DNA of 64,000 bases, taken from positions 73,973,340 to 74,037,339 of the forward strand of contig CM072812.1 in NCBI GenBank assembly GCA_037013495.1. Direction: 5' to 3'. The position numbers were made by a program, and so were the translations under genes. The notes under the pieces are model-generated. The model saw only the letters and a program-made list of their open reading frames with translations. It was not told the DNA's origin and did no database searches. This stretch comes from Hippophae tibetana (taxonomy: Eukaryota > Streptophyta > Magnoliopsida > Rosales > Elaeagnaceae). Shown here piece after piece: positions 21,680-33,600 of this stretch. Position 1 is the stretch's first letter, and every line of letters begins with the position of its first letter.

Positions 21680-22141
21680 ACATATACCACTGAATCCCAT
21701 GGACCAACCTAAGCCTGCAACCAATTAGCCTACAACCCAGCCTAAAGAATGAATCAATATGTCTGCTACCCAACCTGGACACAAAATCAAAAACCCTAAA
21801 GGGTAGTTTGGAAATTGAATCAGTACGAGTCTATATCCTAGCTTGAAAACAAGACGAATGACCCCGAGGACAGCCCGAAGACTATATTAGGGCATTATTC
21901 TCCAATTACACATCCCTTAACCCGTGTGATCAAGCTTATTTTAGAATGCCTAACTCTAGGGACTAAATCAACCTAATGGCCATACCTATGACTCAATACG
22001 CACCCTAGGTCCTACACCTATAGTAAACAGATTTGGTCACGTGGACTTGGTTTGTTGTATAAATAGGTGAGTTTTCGAGTCATTTGAGGACTCTTAGACC
22101 CTTATAAATTGCAACCCTCCTATAGAACTTTCTCTCAAACA
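21674..22141 (+). repeat. 3' LTR of Gypsy element, first bases lost
   Basis: Partner of 18697-19199; the first bases of the LTR are replaced by RT sequence (CCATTTG then AACATATACC). Ends CTCTCAAACA and is followed by ATAAT (22142-22146). Confidence 0.8.
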
Positions 22142-22146
22142 ATAAT
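22142..22146. repeat. Target site duplication ATAAT (right)
   Basis: Matches 18692-18696. Confidence 0.8.
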
Positions 22147-23172
22147 AAATTAAAGTATTTTGAAACAAATCAAAAATAATACCATTAAAAAGTATAATCA
22201 CAAAAATAACACTCGTTATATTCAATTTATATATTTTTACTATTAAGAAAAAGTATTGCACATGATTTCATTTTGAATGTTGTCCATCATTTAAATTGAA
22301 CTAAGGCTAATTAAATTCATTCATTTAACGTCATTCAATTAGACCTTGTTTGATATTATTGAGGTGTTATTTTTGTAATTTTTCTAGTATTTTTATATAT
22401 CTTACTTAATTGTGATATGAAATAAAAATATTCTCTTATTTAGTTAAGATAATGTCATTTGTAAAATAAAAGAAACTAATTTCTAATCCATAAGAATAAA
22501 AATATATATTTCTTTCTCCATAAGCAAGTAGATTCTTTTCTCTGTTTTTATATAAAACATGTATATTGATAATACACTATTTTTTTATTTTTATTACTTG
22601 CAATTAAATTTAGAACTTTTTTCCTAAATTAATTTTATAAGTTTGCTAATATATTATGTAAATAAAAATGTTAATTGATTTATTTAACCTTCATTTAGAT
22701 TTATTGTCTTTATTATAAGCTCTTATAAAATACTTATTATTGATGAGAAAATAAAGTAAATAATAAAAAAACACAAATTTAATTGTGTAGGTCTAGCTAT
22801 TATGTTGTTTGACAATTATCAAAACACCCACAAATCATGCTATGCTTCTAATACAAAATTTGAACCATTAATAATACTCTTAAAGATGTGTTCAAATGAG
22901 TTACATTTTTGAACAAATGTTTAGTTTTGTGTATAAATTAATTATGAAATATGAATAATAGTGTGAAGTTAAAAAGAAAAACTCGTAAAAAACAAATTAT
23001 GGTTAAAAAAAGAACTTTAATTAAATCTATTTTTTTATTAAATAAAAAAAGTATTATTGGATAAGATTTGAATTTAGATATATAGTAATACGATGGATAA
23101 TCATACCAATTTCTTGAGTACAAGCTAATCCCATAATGTTTTACAGTGATTATATAATTTCTAGAGTTTTCA
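22147..23172. other. AT-rich intergenic sequence
   Basis: Nothing recognised beyond A/T tracts. Confidence 0.6.
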
Positions 23173-23659
23173 AATCACTACTACAATACATATATATGAT
23201 CTCAGACCTATAACCTCAGTTTTTTTTAAAAACCGAGGCCATAAGGGTTTAGTCACCGTCTAATAAAAACGGAAGCTATATGGTATGTATATGGCCTCAG
23301 TTTTTATCAATAACGGTGGCCATAAGTTATATCAATTTTTTTCATTTTTCCTCTCTTTCTTTTCTTTTTTCTTTTCTTTTTTTTCTTTTTCCACTCTCTT
23401 CTTTTCCTTCTCCCTCTTTTTTTTTTCCTTTTTCCATACAGCTTCCCATCTTTATTTTCTTTTATATATCTATCTCCCAACTACTTTATTTTCTATATTC
23501 ATTTTTCCATATATGAAATTTCTCTTCCTCTCTTGATCTTCTTCCTTTTCCCCTCTTTTCTTCCTCTTGATAGCTCGTTGGTTCGCTATTCGTTATTCAA
23601 TGGTTCGTTGGTCGCTATTCAATGGTTTGCTAGTTTTCGATGGTCGTTGTTCGTTGGTC

Positions 23660-23830
23660 GCATGTTGTTGGTGCGCTGGTGCACTGGTGCTAGTGCGCTG
23701 CGTTGGTGCTGGTGCTGGTGCTAGTGCGCTAATACTAGTGCACTATGTTGGTGCGCTGGTATTGGTGTGCTACGTTGGTGCTGGTGTGCTGGTCTATAGT
23801 GCTTGGTACCTGATGCTGATGCTGATGTTG
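23660..23830 (+). repeat. GGTGCTG-type minisatellite inside CACTA element
   Basis: Imperfect tandem array of GGTGCTGGTGC/TGGTGCGCTGG units. Sequence of inverse sense (CACCAGGCACC, CACCAGCACC) occurs at 24577-24604 and 25455-25535, so left and right halves could pair. Confidence 0.8.
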
Positions 23831-23929
23831 ATATAGGTATTAACTGGTGGAGAAGTTTTTATTTGCATCACATGAAGAAAGAGTGATTTTTATTTGGCTA
23901 TCAAGGTAAGAAGTTAAGCTTTAAATTAA

Positions 23930-24380
23930 TTCCAAACTATGATAGTTTTCTAAACAATTTTCCTGTTCCAAACTGTAACATTTTCTTGCTGAAACTATGA
24001 TACTTTATTTGCTAAAACTGTTATGATTTTCATGCTGAAGCTGGGATAAAATTTTGGCCAAAATTGTGACAATTTTCAAGTAAAAATATGATATAAATGC
24101 TGGGTTTTTTTGGCTTGGAACTGAAATTGTTTGTACTAAAAAAACTATAATAAATTTGATTAAAAATAGTGATTTTTTTTTGGATTAAAGATGAGAAAAT
24201 TTTATGATCCAAATATCTCATATTTTCTTGTTCAAAACTATGCTAATTTTTTGCTAAAAGACTGACACTTTTGGCTAAAATATGTGATGGTTTTCTTGTT
24301 TGGAATTGAGTTAATTTTTTGGTTCAAATCTATTATATTTTATTATTAACAAACTATGATCATTTTTGTGCTAATTTTCA
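23930..24380 (+). repeat. Degenerate tandem array (TTGCTGAAACTATGATA-like) inside CACTA element
   Basis: About ten imperfect units of roughly 40 bp built on TTTTC(T/A)TGCTGAAACTATGATA. Only similarity between adjacent units was seen; no reading frame. Confidence 0.6.
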
Positions 24381-25748
24381 GGTGTAACCTATCATAATTT
24401 GTAGGCATATCTAATTACATAATTGCCACTGGAACTAGTAGAAATGGGAAGAATAAAGAGCACAACTAAGAAAGCCATAACAAGAAGGAAATTTACTTCT
24501 ATACCAGTTGCTACTATGCCTATTTATTGTTTTCTTTTTTATGCAGATTTGATATGTTTTATATGTTTGTAGCCTCCACCAGGCACCAGGCACACCAGCA
24601 CACCTTTTGTTGGTTTGATATTTGCCTTTTTGAATTTGTTACTATTTTGATCGTTTTTGTTTCTTCCATTTCTAGGAAACTCAACATCTGCTTATTGAAC
24701 CTAGTTAGTGATTCATTATTCCTTTCTCATGTTAGATTTTATTCTTAAATTTAATTTTGCATTGTTGCTTTAACCATTCTTTTTCTTATTGTTGTATTTT
24801 TCTCAAACAACGTGCTTATGATGATAGCCCCTAACCTATACGTTATAATGTTACTATTTATGCCCCACATATGCACGCAACATGCCTTCAACATGCACCC
24901 TTTTATAATATGATGTCTTTTTCTGCACATATTTATGTATAGGTAACTTGCTTATATACATGGATATATGTGTTTATGGCACACAGATCTTGATCTATCC
25001 TAAGAAACTGGTCTGTAATAACTGTTGGTGCATGATTCCTAATGGTTTGTACCTCTTTGGGCTTCTCAGATGCTAAGGAAGATGCACAATTGTATAATTG
25101 TTTATTTTGTTTTAATATAAAATGTGCAGTATTGTGAGGCCTGAAAGTTTGGCATGTTAAGGCCTAGTGACAAAATGTTTCAAACATGTCTTATCTATCT
25201 CCCAGCAGTTTATTTGCCACATAGTTTTTATTTTTATTTTTACTCTAATTTTTGTGCATTTACTCTAGGAATATTCTAAGAACGACACTGTAAAAATTTA
25301 GGATTTGAGGTAAACCCTTTAAAAATTATATAATTGTTTTTATACTTGTCAAAAAGTGTGATTATATTATATCTGAGTTATTACTTGATTACCATGTTGA
25401 TTCTTTATAATTTGAACACAGAGCTCCAGGTTGTCAAAAGTAATATGAAGGTCGTGCACCAGGTGCACCAAGCACACCAGCACCAACCCTAACGCCCCAG
25501 CGTACTACCCTAGCGTACCAACACCAGCGCACCAACAGTAAAAAGTCAGTTTGTACACTTATAAATGCTTATAATTAATAATAAAAATTCAGTTTGTAAT
25601 AATAAGGTTTTATTATGTTTTAGTGTATAATAAACTTTCAAATGTAATTATAATTATAATTTTAATATAATATGATTTTTAATATTATAATTTATATTGA
25701 TTTTTAATATTGTAATTAATAATTATATTTTTTTAATTTATGCATATC

Positions 25749-25990
25749 CTATGGCCTCGGTTATTGATAAATTGAGGTCATAGACACACCCTATGGCCTC
25801 CGTTATTGAAACAATGAGGCCATAGACACACCCTATGGCCTCGGTTATTGAAAAATTGAGGTCATAAACATACCATATGGCCTCGATTATTGGAAAACTG
25901 AGGCCATAGATATCTCATATTCCTCGGTCTTGCAATAAATGAGGCCATAGGGTATGTCTATGACCTCATTTAAAAAACTGAGGTCATAGG
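25749..25990 (+). repeat. CACTA subterminal array of 42-bp hairpin units
   Basis: Five to six units starting about 25749, 25791, 25833, 25874 and on, each reading CTATGGCCTCGGTT, a short loop, then AATTGAGGTCATAG or similar. Each unit is nearly its own reverse complement. In CACTA elements subterminal repeats bind the TNPA-type protein. Confidence 0.85.
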
Positions 25991-26118
25991 TAACATTCTA
26001 TGATCTCTTTCACTTAGGCCTCAGTTCTTATAATTGTATCCATACACCTACAGTCATGGTTAAAAACCAAGGCCATGTATGCTTTTTGTAATAGTGAATG
26101 TTTAAGATCAAATTAATA

Positions 26119-26846
26119 ATGAGTTTCTCTAAACTTCTCTGGATCTCATTGCTCTATTATGTCTTCTTCTTCTACTCATGCTTAGCTAAAATCTTCCCAA
26201 CAACATATTGTAACTCATCAAACCCAAGTTGACAACACTTGGAATTTCCTTTTGAAAAAATTCAAGATCATGTCCTAAACACACTTTGTGATTATCCAGA
26301 CTTTAATAAGATCCTTTGTCAATACAATACTCACATGCTTTCTCTTCAATCAAGAAATTTCATCATTGATGACATCGTTCATAATGAACAATATATGATC
26401 ATTAAAATCCCTAACCAAGACTCAATATGTCTTCCAAAGCATTTTATATAAGAAGATTATAATTACTACTTCAATATTTCAAGTACTTCTTTTAGTGTTG
26501 AAAATCTTTTAAACTTCACCTTCCTTAATTGTTCTAAAAATAGCTCAATTGATCCCATCATTGATCGTAAGATTGTGCCTATATCGTGCCTTAGAAATGA
26601 GACTTATAATATTTTGGTTACACCTTTCAATTTCCACCACCTTCTCAAGGTTTGGTTATCACTACCACTTTAGTTCCAATTTTGTACTCAGATTTGTCGT
26701 TAAGAGTTTTATGGGAAATGTATGCAACACTAATTGAATTTAGGCTACCTTGGAATGAACCCAAATGTGGAGATTATAGCTTCAAAAAGAACACTGGTTT
26801 GGATATTGCTTGCTTTAATACTCCATCCCATGGTGTGCGTAAATAA
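26119..26846 (+). pseudogene. Secreted GUB_WAK_bind-domain protein pseudogene (ATL20-22 or LRK10-like family)
   Basis: ATG at 26119 opens a signal peptide (SLLYYVFFFYSCLAK) followed by a Cys-rich extracellular module: TLCDYPDFNKILCQYNT, FIIDDIVHNEQYMIIK, NFTFLNCSKNSS, VPISCLRNETYN, LPWNEPKCGDY and DIACFN. This order matches the GUB_WAK_bind domain of RING-H2 ATL20-22-like proteins and LRK10-like receptor kinases, which bind cell-wall material outside the membrane. TGA at about 26231, TAA at about 26449 and a one-base frameshift near 26648 disable it. The reading stops at 26846 just after the module; no transmembrane, RING or kinase part follows, so it is truncated or a later exon is lost. The CACTA element ends 23 bp before the ATG. 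Confidence 0.75.
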
Positions 26847-26849
26847 TCT

Positions 26850-27513
26850 TCAATTTTTACCTACATTACTACATACAAAAATAGAGAGATTTCTTACGCA
26901 AGATTCCAAAAGCTTCTATATATGGGTTAATTAATGAGTTTTCAACAAAGTATTACCTATGTATCCTCTTTTAGGACACTGAATACCTTTAATTTTTGGA
27001 TAAATATTTGGGCATTGAATACACCTATTTTTTTAATATTTGTGGCTTTAATATTCCAAATCATGATATACATATATATTATATGAAAAAGTTTATTCAT
27101 AACAAATGAGTAGCACTATTTTATTAATATAATTGGACCCATAAAAATGTATTCAATAATATATTATCATGACATTCGTGATCATCACAAATGTGTGATA
27201 TATAGCAATGTTCAAATTATACAAATAGAGAAAAAGGTCTATTTATCTCAAGTTCTAGATAAATCTCAAATGATATAGCACAATTTTATTGGTAAATATT
27301 ATTAGGCTCACATAGCTATAGTGAATGAGAAACTATCATGTAAGTTATGACAATGATATATTTGTGATATACAGATATTGTTTTTGCTTGAGTCCACAAG
27401 CTTAGTAGATATAGGATAGTGAGTTTTTAGCATATAAACTAGGTAGTCACATAGCAGGTAGACATTTTGATTGACATTATCAAGACTCAAACTTATGGCC
27501 ACTAAGTGTTAAT
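26850..27513. other. AT-rich intergenic sequence
   Basis: No gene or repeat boundary recognised. The downstream RING or kinase exon expected for the pseudogene to the left was searched for here and not found. Confidence 0.55.
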
Positions 27514-27518
27514 TTTAT

Positions 27519-28070
27519 TGATCCTTTTCACATGGAAGAGGAAGAAAATAAAAATATTAGGTGTAACCAAATTTGAAAATAAAATTTTTAGATGCAACCA
27601 TAAATGTTAGGTACAATCACATTTGAAAAATGCATCTAATATTTTGGTTAGCTATGTGGCCAATTTATGGTCACATATAAAGGATAGGCAATGTTTTTTC
27701 CTTAGAAATACATCAACACACCAAAAGAAGAGAAACAAAGTAAAGCCAAAGAAATATTTTCCTTTGAAGAAAAATAGTGTTGTGTGTAAGAGAATGAAAG
27801 AGAATATCTTAGAAAAATATTGGGATATTTTCTAAAAGGGGGTGATAAAATAGTGAGTTTGAAAAATACTTATGTGACACTATTTTGGATTTATCTCAAT
27901 TTGTTGTATTGTTTATCACTTTGTACCCATTAATTTTATTAGTGGAAGAAATATTTTTCGAATTTTGTCCTGTGGGCTTAGCCCAAATTAAAGGTTGAAC
28001 TACGTTAAATTGTTAGTGTTATTATTTTACTCAGTTAAATTTATTTTATTTTTACCCGATGTGCCTAACA
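27519..28070 (+). repeat. 5' LTR of Tnt1-type Copia element
   Basis: Aligns with 29988-30618 from CACATGGAAGAGGAAG to the terminal AACA; the first dozen bases differ between the copies. Confidence 0.85.
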
Positions 28071-28204
28071 ACTTGTATCAGAGCCGATCTAGTAAAATTC
28101 TTAGTATGCTTTTTGGTTGCAGCATAGACTAATCTTCCATATCAGAAAATATTTTATTAGGTCTAAGGCATATTTATTTGCAGAAAAGAAACACAACGAA
28201 AAAA

Positions 28205-28745
28205 ATGTCTAGCTAAAAAGTAGATATTGAGAAATTTAATGGAAATAATTATTTCTTTTTAAGGCAAAGGAAGATGAAGGATATTCTCATTCAATAGAAG
28301 ATCCATAAGTTGTTGCTGGGAAAAGAAAAGAAGGAAAAAACTGTCACCGAGAAACAGTTGGAAGAGATAGATGAGATTCCAACCTATACAATCCGTCTAA
28401 ATCTCTTAGATAGTGTCTTGCAAAATATTGAATCAAAAAATTGCAAGATGGAAAAAGAAACATTAGAGACTCTAGAAAATGTATACATGTCAAGGAACCT
28501 TTCCAATAAATATGTGGAATGAGCTATATCAAATGAGGAAGGAAGATAATGTGAGCATGATGTAGCACGTTAGCAATTTCAACAGCAAGCTCTCTCACTT
28601 AGAAAGATTCAATGTGAGTTTCAGCGATGAAGAGAAAGTTGTGATGTTGCTGGCATCATTACCCTCATCATATAATCATCTCACAACAACTCTAACTTAT
28701 GCGAAGGACAAGATGGAGTTTGAAAATGACATCTATTTGTACTGT
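28205..28745 (+). pseudogene. Tnt1-type gag relic
   Basis: ATG 28205, then KFNGNNYFFLRQRKMKDILI (Trp of the family's WRRKM replaced), LLGKEKKEKTVTEKQLEE, YMSRNLSN, a shifted frame with HVSNFNSKLSHLE and FSDEEKVVMLLASLPSSY, which is the classical Tnt1 gag sequence. Stops at the fourth codon and several later points, and frame changes near 28520. The CCHC knuckle is lost at the deletion junction. Confidence 0.85.
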
Positions 28746-28749
28746 GTTG

Positions 28750-29960
28750 GGGTTAGCAGTAAGTCTTGACTTGGAGGTTGAGAAAATGGATGTAAAAACT
28801 ACCTTTCTACATGGTGACTTAGAAGAAGAGATATACATGGAGCAACTAGAGAGTTTCAAGTAAAAGAAAAAAGAGGATTATGTTTCTAAATTGAAGAAAA
28901 GCCTATACGACTTAAAACAAGCACCGAGACAATGGTACAAGAAGTTTGAGTCTGTTATGAGGGAGTAAGGCTACAAAAAGACTACTTCAAGCCATTGTGT
29001 TTTTGTGCAGAAATTCTCTTATGATGATTTCATTATTATTTTGCTCTATGTGGATGATATGTTGATTGTTGGCCATAATATTTTTAGAATCAATAACTTG
29101 AAAAAGCAGTTGAGCAAGTCTTTTGCCATGAAAGACTTGGGGTCAACAAAGCAGATTCTTGGCATGAGTATTATTAGAGATAGAAGTGCCAAGAAATTAT
29201 GATTGTCACAGGAGAAGTATATTGAGAAAGTACTTCAGAGATTTCATGTGGATAAGGCTAAAGTAATTAGTTGTTCTATTGCTAATCACTTTAAAATATG
29301 TTCTGAGCAGAGCCTTTCTATAGATAAAGAGAAGGAAGAGATGGAAAATGTTCCATATTCTTTAGCAGTTGGAAGTATAATGTATGTCATGGTTTATACA
29401 CGGCTAAATATCACTCATGTAGTTAGAGTTGTGAGTAAATTCCTTTTAAATCCTAGAAAGGAACACTGAGCTGTAGTGAAATGGATTTTCAGGTATCTTA
29501 AAGGTTCTTCCAAAATATGCCTATGTTTTGGAAATGAAAAATCTGTGTTCGTTGGATACATATATGCATATATGGCTGGTGATATGGATTCCAAAAAATC
29601 CAATGCATGTTACCTAATTACATTTACATGGAGGCTGTGTCATGGCAATCAAAGTTACAAAAAATGTGTTGCATTGTCCACTGTAGAAGTAGAGTTTATA
29701 GCAGCAATGGAAGCATAAAAAGAGTTGCTATGGATGAAAAAGTTCTTGAAAGAATGTTATCCATCTTGGAAAGAATGCCTTCTTTCATTCGATATTAAAA
29801 TATATTGATGTGAGATATCACTGGATTAGGGATTTAATGGAGAAGAAGCTACTACAGCTTGAGAAGATCCATATAGAAAAAAATGGATCAGACATGTTGA
29901 CAAAAATTGTTCTAAGAGAGAATTTTGAATACTGTCGTTTAGTTGCTAGATAGGTGGAGC
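28750..29960 (+). pseudogene. Tnt1-type reverse transcriptase and RNase H relic
   Basis: Reads MDVKTTFLHGDLEEEIYMEQ, KKSLYDLKQAPRQWYKKF, IILLYVDDMLIVGH (YVDD at 29047-29058), FAMKDLGSTKQILGM, LSQEKYIEKVLQRF, PYSLAVGSIMYVMV, then RNase H pieces (SKKSNACYLI, LSTVEVEFIAAMEA, KELLWMKKFL). About six in-frame stops, otherwise one frame to about 29800. The catalytic box is still present. Confidence 0.92.
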
Positions 29961-29987
29961 ACTCCATGTAGTCGGGAGGGGGAGATT

Positions 29988-30618
29988 TGTAGGTCCCTCC
30001 CACATGGAAGAGGAAGAAAATAAAAATATTAGGTGTAACTACATTTGAAAATAAAAATATTAGGTACAACCATAAATATTAGGTACAATCACATTTGACA
30101 AATACAACTAATATTTTGTGGCTAAAATTTGGTTAACTATGTAGCCAATTTATGGCCACAAAAGGGATAAAACATTTTGCCTATAAATAGCAATGTCGTT
30201 GCTTTAGAGATATATCAATACACCAAAAGAAGATAAGAGAAGCAAAGCCAAAAGATCAATTTCTTTTGAAGAAAATAGTGTTATGTGTGTAAGAAAGTAG
30301 GAGAGAATATTTTAGAAAAATATTGAGATATTTTTTTACAAAATGAGTGATAAAATAGTGAGTTTGGGATCCACTTGTATGACGCTATTTTGGGTTTATC
30401 TTAATTTGTTATATTATCTCTTATTTTGTACATTTTGGGTTTATCTTAATTTGTTATATTATCTCTTATTTTGTACCCATTAATTTTATTAGTAAAAGAA
30501 ATATTTTCCAGAGTTTATTCCGTGAACTTAATTCAAATTAAAGGATAAATCACGTTAAATTATCGGTATCATTATTTTATTTTGTTGAATTTATTTTATT
30601 TTTAACCGGTATCCAACA
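29988..30618 (+). repeat. 3' LTR of Tnt1-type Copia element
   Basis: TGTAGGTCCC to ATCCAACA, preceded by a purine tract. Contains a perfect 45-bp tandem duplication (30387-30431 and 30432-30476) not present in the 5' LTR. Confidence 0.88.
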
Positions 30619-30623
30619 TATAT

Positions 30624-33600
30624 GTGATCCATTTATCACTAGACTATGAGTTGTGGGCATTATTAAAATTTCAAATATTGTTAAATACCAAGTATCAAGT
30701 GCTTCTTTTTATAGTATTAATACATGAAGTGCTTATGCCCCTATAAAAATAAATGCCAAATTGGGTGATGATTTGCATATCCAAACTCACAAATCGCTGG
30801 CCAGTTAAACTAACATGAACCTGTTTAGCAAATTACTAATGTCAAAATCTTGCATGAGAATGTTTGAAACTGTTTCTTTGTCGGATTAGAAGTGCTTTAA
30901 TTAGGCTAAAATTTGACAGCACGTAGTCTTTAAAAGAATAACTATCAAACTTTGAGAAATGAGAATGATCACTATAATTGTATAAGTAATATTATAAGTT
31001 GGTTTTTAGACAAGCAATTTTAACTAAATTCTGTCAATACCAAAAAAAATAAAAATTACTAACATGTCACTAACAATTATTTTAATATTTTCATGCGTTT
31101 AATAAATTAATATTAACTTCGTGTGTTTGAACTTTGAACACATGTGGGTCTTGGGATAGTAATAGGATTTGCACTATTTACATTTCATTGGGAAGCATAA
31201 AGATAAGCACCGCCAGAATGTAAAGTCAAGCTAATCGTGAAAACTCATGTGACTCTACCCAATTAGAAGCAATTCAAAACTCTAGTTGGTCGTTAATATT
31301 TTAAATTACTTTTAATTTTATACCTTATATTTTTTTCTACTATCATTACAACATTAATAGCATTATGCCAGTGCTAATGGTATTATATGTTACATGTTGT
31401 TTGTGTTGATGAGCCAACCATTGAATCTTATCCCAATATGTGAATTGTGATATAAAACATTTATATGGTTGTTGAGTAATTATATATAATAATACTATAT
31501 CAGGAATGCTACAATATAAAGTAGAGTTGGATTTGCCAAATTTGAGTGACAATATTAATTGATATAATGATGGCTTTCCTTTATTATTTCATTTTAATGC
31601 ATATTTATGATTCTATCCGGATTTTAAATATTAAACGCTATGATTGTATTAAGACAAATGTTCCATACATGTCTTTTAATCAACGATTACGCACTTTCAC
31701 CATAAACAATGGTAATGATGAAGATCTTAAATTGCCAACTATGAAATCATCACACTATAAGGAATTGACTTTTACTTCTTACTTTATTTTTTATTTTTAT
31801 TTTATTTTTTGCTAATAAAAAAATTACTTTAATTGTAATATATTATTTGTTTTAGTTTTATATATCAATTTACAACTTTTATAAATTCGTTTTAGCTAGT
31901 TTTTTCAACTTTTGTTAATCTCTCTTCTTATGTCTAATAAACATTGCAAAAAAAAAAATTAGATCAAATAATAATTTTATATGATTGATACGTATAACTT
32001 GAAATGAAATAAATTGGAGTCTTTTCGTCAAATCATCAAACAAATCACACAACATTAAAAGTGGGTATTTGAGTCGATTTTAAATCAATTCAAATGATGT
32101 TTTGCATCAGTTTGAAAAAAGACACAAATGACGACGTTGTACATCTTTTTGTCGGATGTGAAAAAATGATGTTTTTTTACGTCCAATTTTTTCATAGAAT
32201 CCATACAAATGTTTTAGAACATATTCCCAAAACACCATAATTTTTATTATATATCTTACCGATATATAATTTTTTCAATTCAACAACACATAATACAGAT
32301 TTGTATAACACACAAAAATTTCAAAAATTATGTTACATTTCATTAATAAATTCATTGAAAATTACAAAAGGTAATAATAAGGTATTCCTACGTATAAATA
32401 CTTATTTAATTACACATAAATTTAACAAAAGTAATTAATAATATAGAATAAATAATGCCAAAAATTCACACTTAATCTTCATTGTCTACATTTTCATCTT
32501 CATCATCAATCTTAAAGAGTAACATGTAGTTTATCTATTGATGTGTTCTTGTATGGAACATCTAAAATAGGAAAGAATCAATATTTAATAGTTGATATAA
32601 TTTATAAAATATTATTGAAACTAAATTAAAATTAAAAAGGTTAAATATATTCTATAATAAGTTTTTATAAATTACGTAATATTGCATTCATAAACTTTAT
32701 AACATTTTTTTTATGTCATAAAACATTAAACCTACAAAATTTAACACCAATTTTCTTAACATACTATTAAAATTAAATTTTATTAGTTAAGTATCTAATA
32801 TTTAATACAAACTAATGATAAAACTAAACATGAATCTATAAATTTAAATATATAAAGTTTGCATTTAACTTACATTTAGGGTACTTCCATCTTCATAGTT
32901 GCTTTCAATATTACTTATATGTTGAGTATATTGTGTTCAAAAAAACCATATAAAATAACGTCATATAAAACAAAGATCCAATGATGACTACAATAGTTAA
33001 ACAAGCAAAATTAATGTACATGAATTAAAATTGTAGCTCTAATATATTGATCTTATAATGAAAAATTAGTATAAATAAGTCAAAATATAAATTACCTTCT
33101 AGGATATAAAACAAAAAAGCTTTTGGTCGAGAAACTTGCATAGTTGAATTTGATCTTTTGCAACTAACTCATCACAACATTGAATATAAGCAAAGTATAT
33201 AATAAGAATTATAATTATTTGTTAAAATCATATATAGTTATATTATACACACTTTAATGATATATGGGCCAATGCAATACATGTCAAAGAAAAACATCAA
33301 GAAATCAACCATAATATTTTTAAATTTAAATTCAAACCTCAAAATATGTGAGTCGAATAGCACTCTCTAACCATCATTAATTTTCTTTGCATAACTTACC
33401 ATGACCATTTTACACCTCAAGTTTGGATTATAATTTTAGGAATAAATTGTGTTGCACCTTGTACAATTTTTCTTCCTTTTTAACCATTTTGTCCTTACAT
33501 AATCTTGGAAAGTCGATAATTATTTACCCTCATAAACAACCTTCAATGTTTCCTTTGCATCTGCTTGACATTCAATGTTTTCCTAGCATCCACTTGAAAA

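Larger units (their letters stand above)
18697..22141 (+). mobile_element. Gypsy-type LTR retrotransposon with internal deletion
   Basis: 5' LTR 18697-19199 (TGTTTGCACA...CAAATA, terminal C changed to T), 3' LTR about 21674-22141 (...CTCAAACA), ATAAT duplications on both sides. The internal region keeps gag, protease and the first part of RT in the plus orientation and then joins straight into the 3' LTR; RNase H and integrase are missing. A TGGCGCC primer-like site follows the 5' LTR. Many stops interrupt all domains, so the element is dead and old. Confidence 0.9.
23176..26096. mobile_element. CACTA (En/Spm-type) element, non-coding
   Basis: Left end CACTACTACAATACAT, right end reversed CACTATTACAAAAAGC. 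A 3-bp AAT lies on each side (23173-23175 and 26097-26099), the diagnostic CACTA duplication. Subterminal repeats are built on GGCCTCGGTT motifs and their inverted partners at both ends (23205-23325 and 25749-26080). The 2.9-kb interior has no transposase: it holds GGTGCT-rich simple repeats, a degenerate array at 23930-24380, and CACCAG-rich tracts on the other side. Movement would depend on a transposase supplied elsewhere. Confidence 0.93.
27519..30618 (+). mobile_element. Copia (Tnt1-type) element, gag fused to RT by internal deletion
   Basis: 5' LTR 27519-28070, PBS TTGTATCAGAGCC at 28073-28085, gag relic, RT-RNase H relic, purine tract CGGGAGGGGGAGA (29973-29985), 3' LTR 29988-30618. 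Zinc knuckle, protease and integrase are missing: the gag reading passes into the RT at about 28745. Flanks TTTAT and TATAT differ by one base, so the TSD is imperfect. LTRs differ by many substitutions and by a 45-bp tandem duplication in the 3' LTR. Confidence 0.88.

Noticed and set aside
23280-23836. Overlapping plus-strand ORFs rich in Phe/Ser and Leu/Val/Ala
   Set aside because: Products of pyrimidine-rich and GGTGCT simple sequence inside the CACTA element; no domain and several frames equally open.
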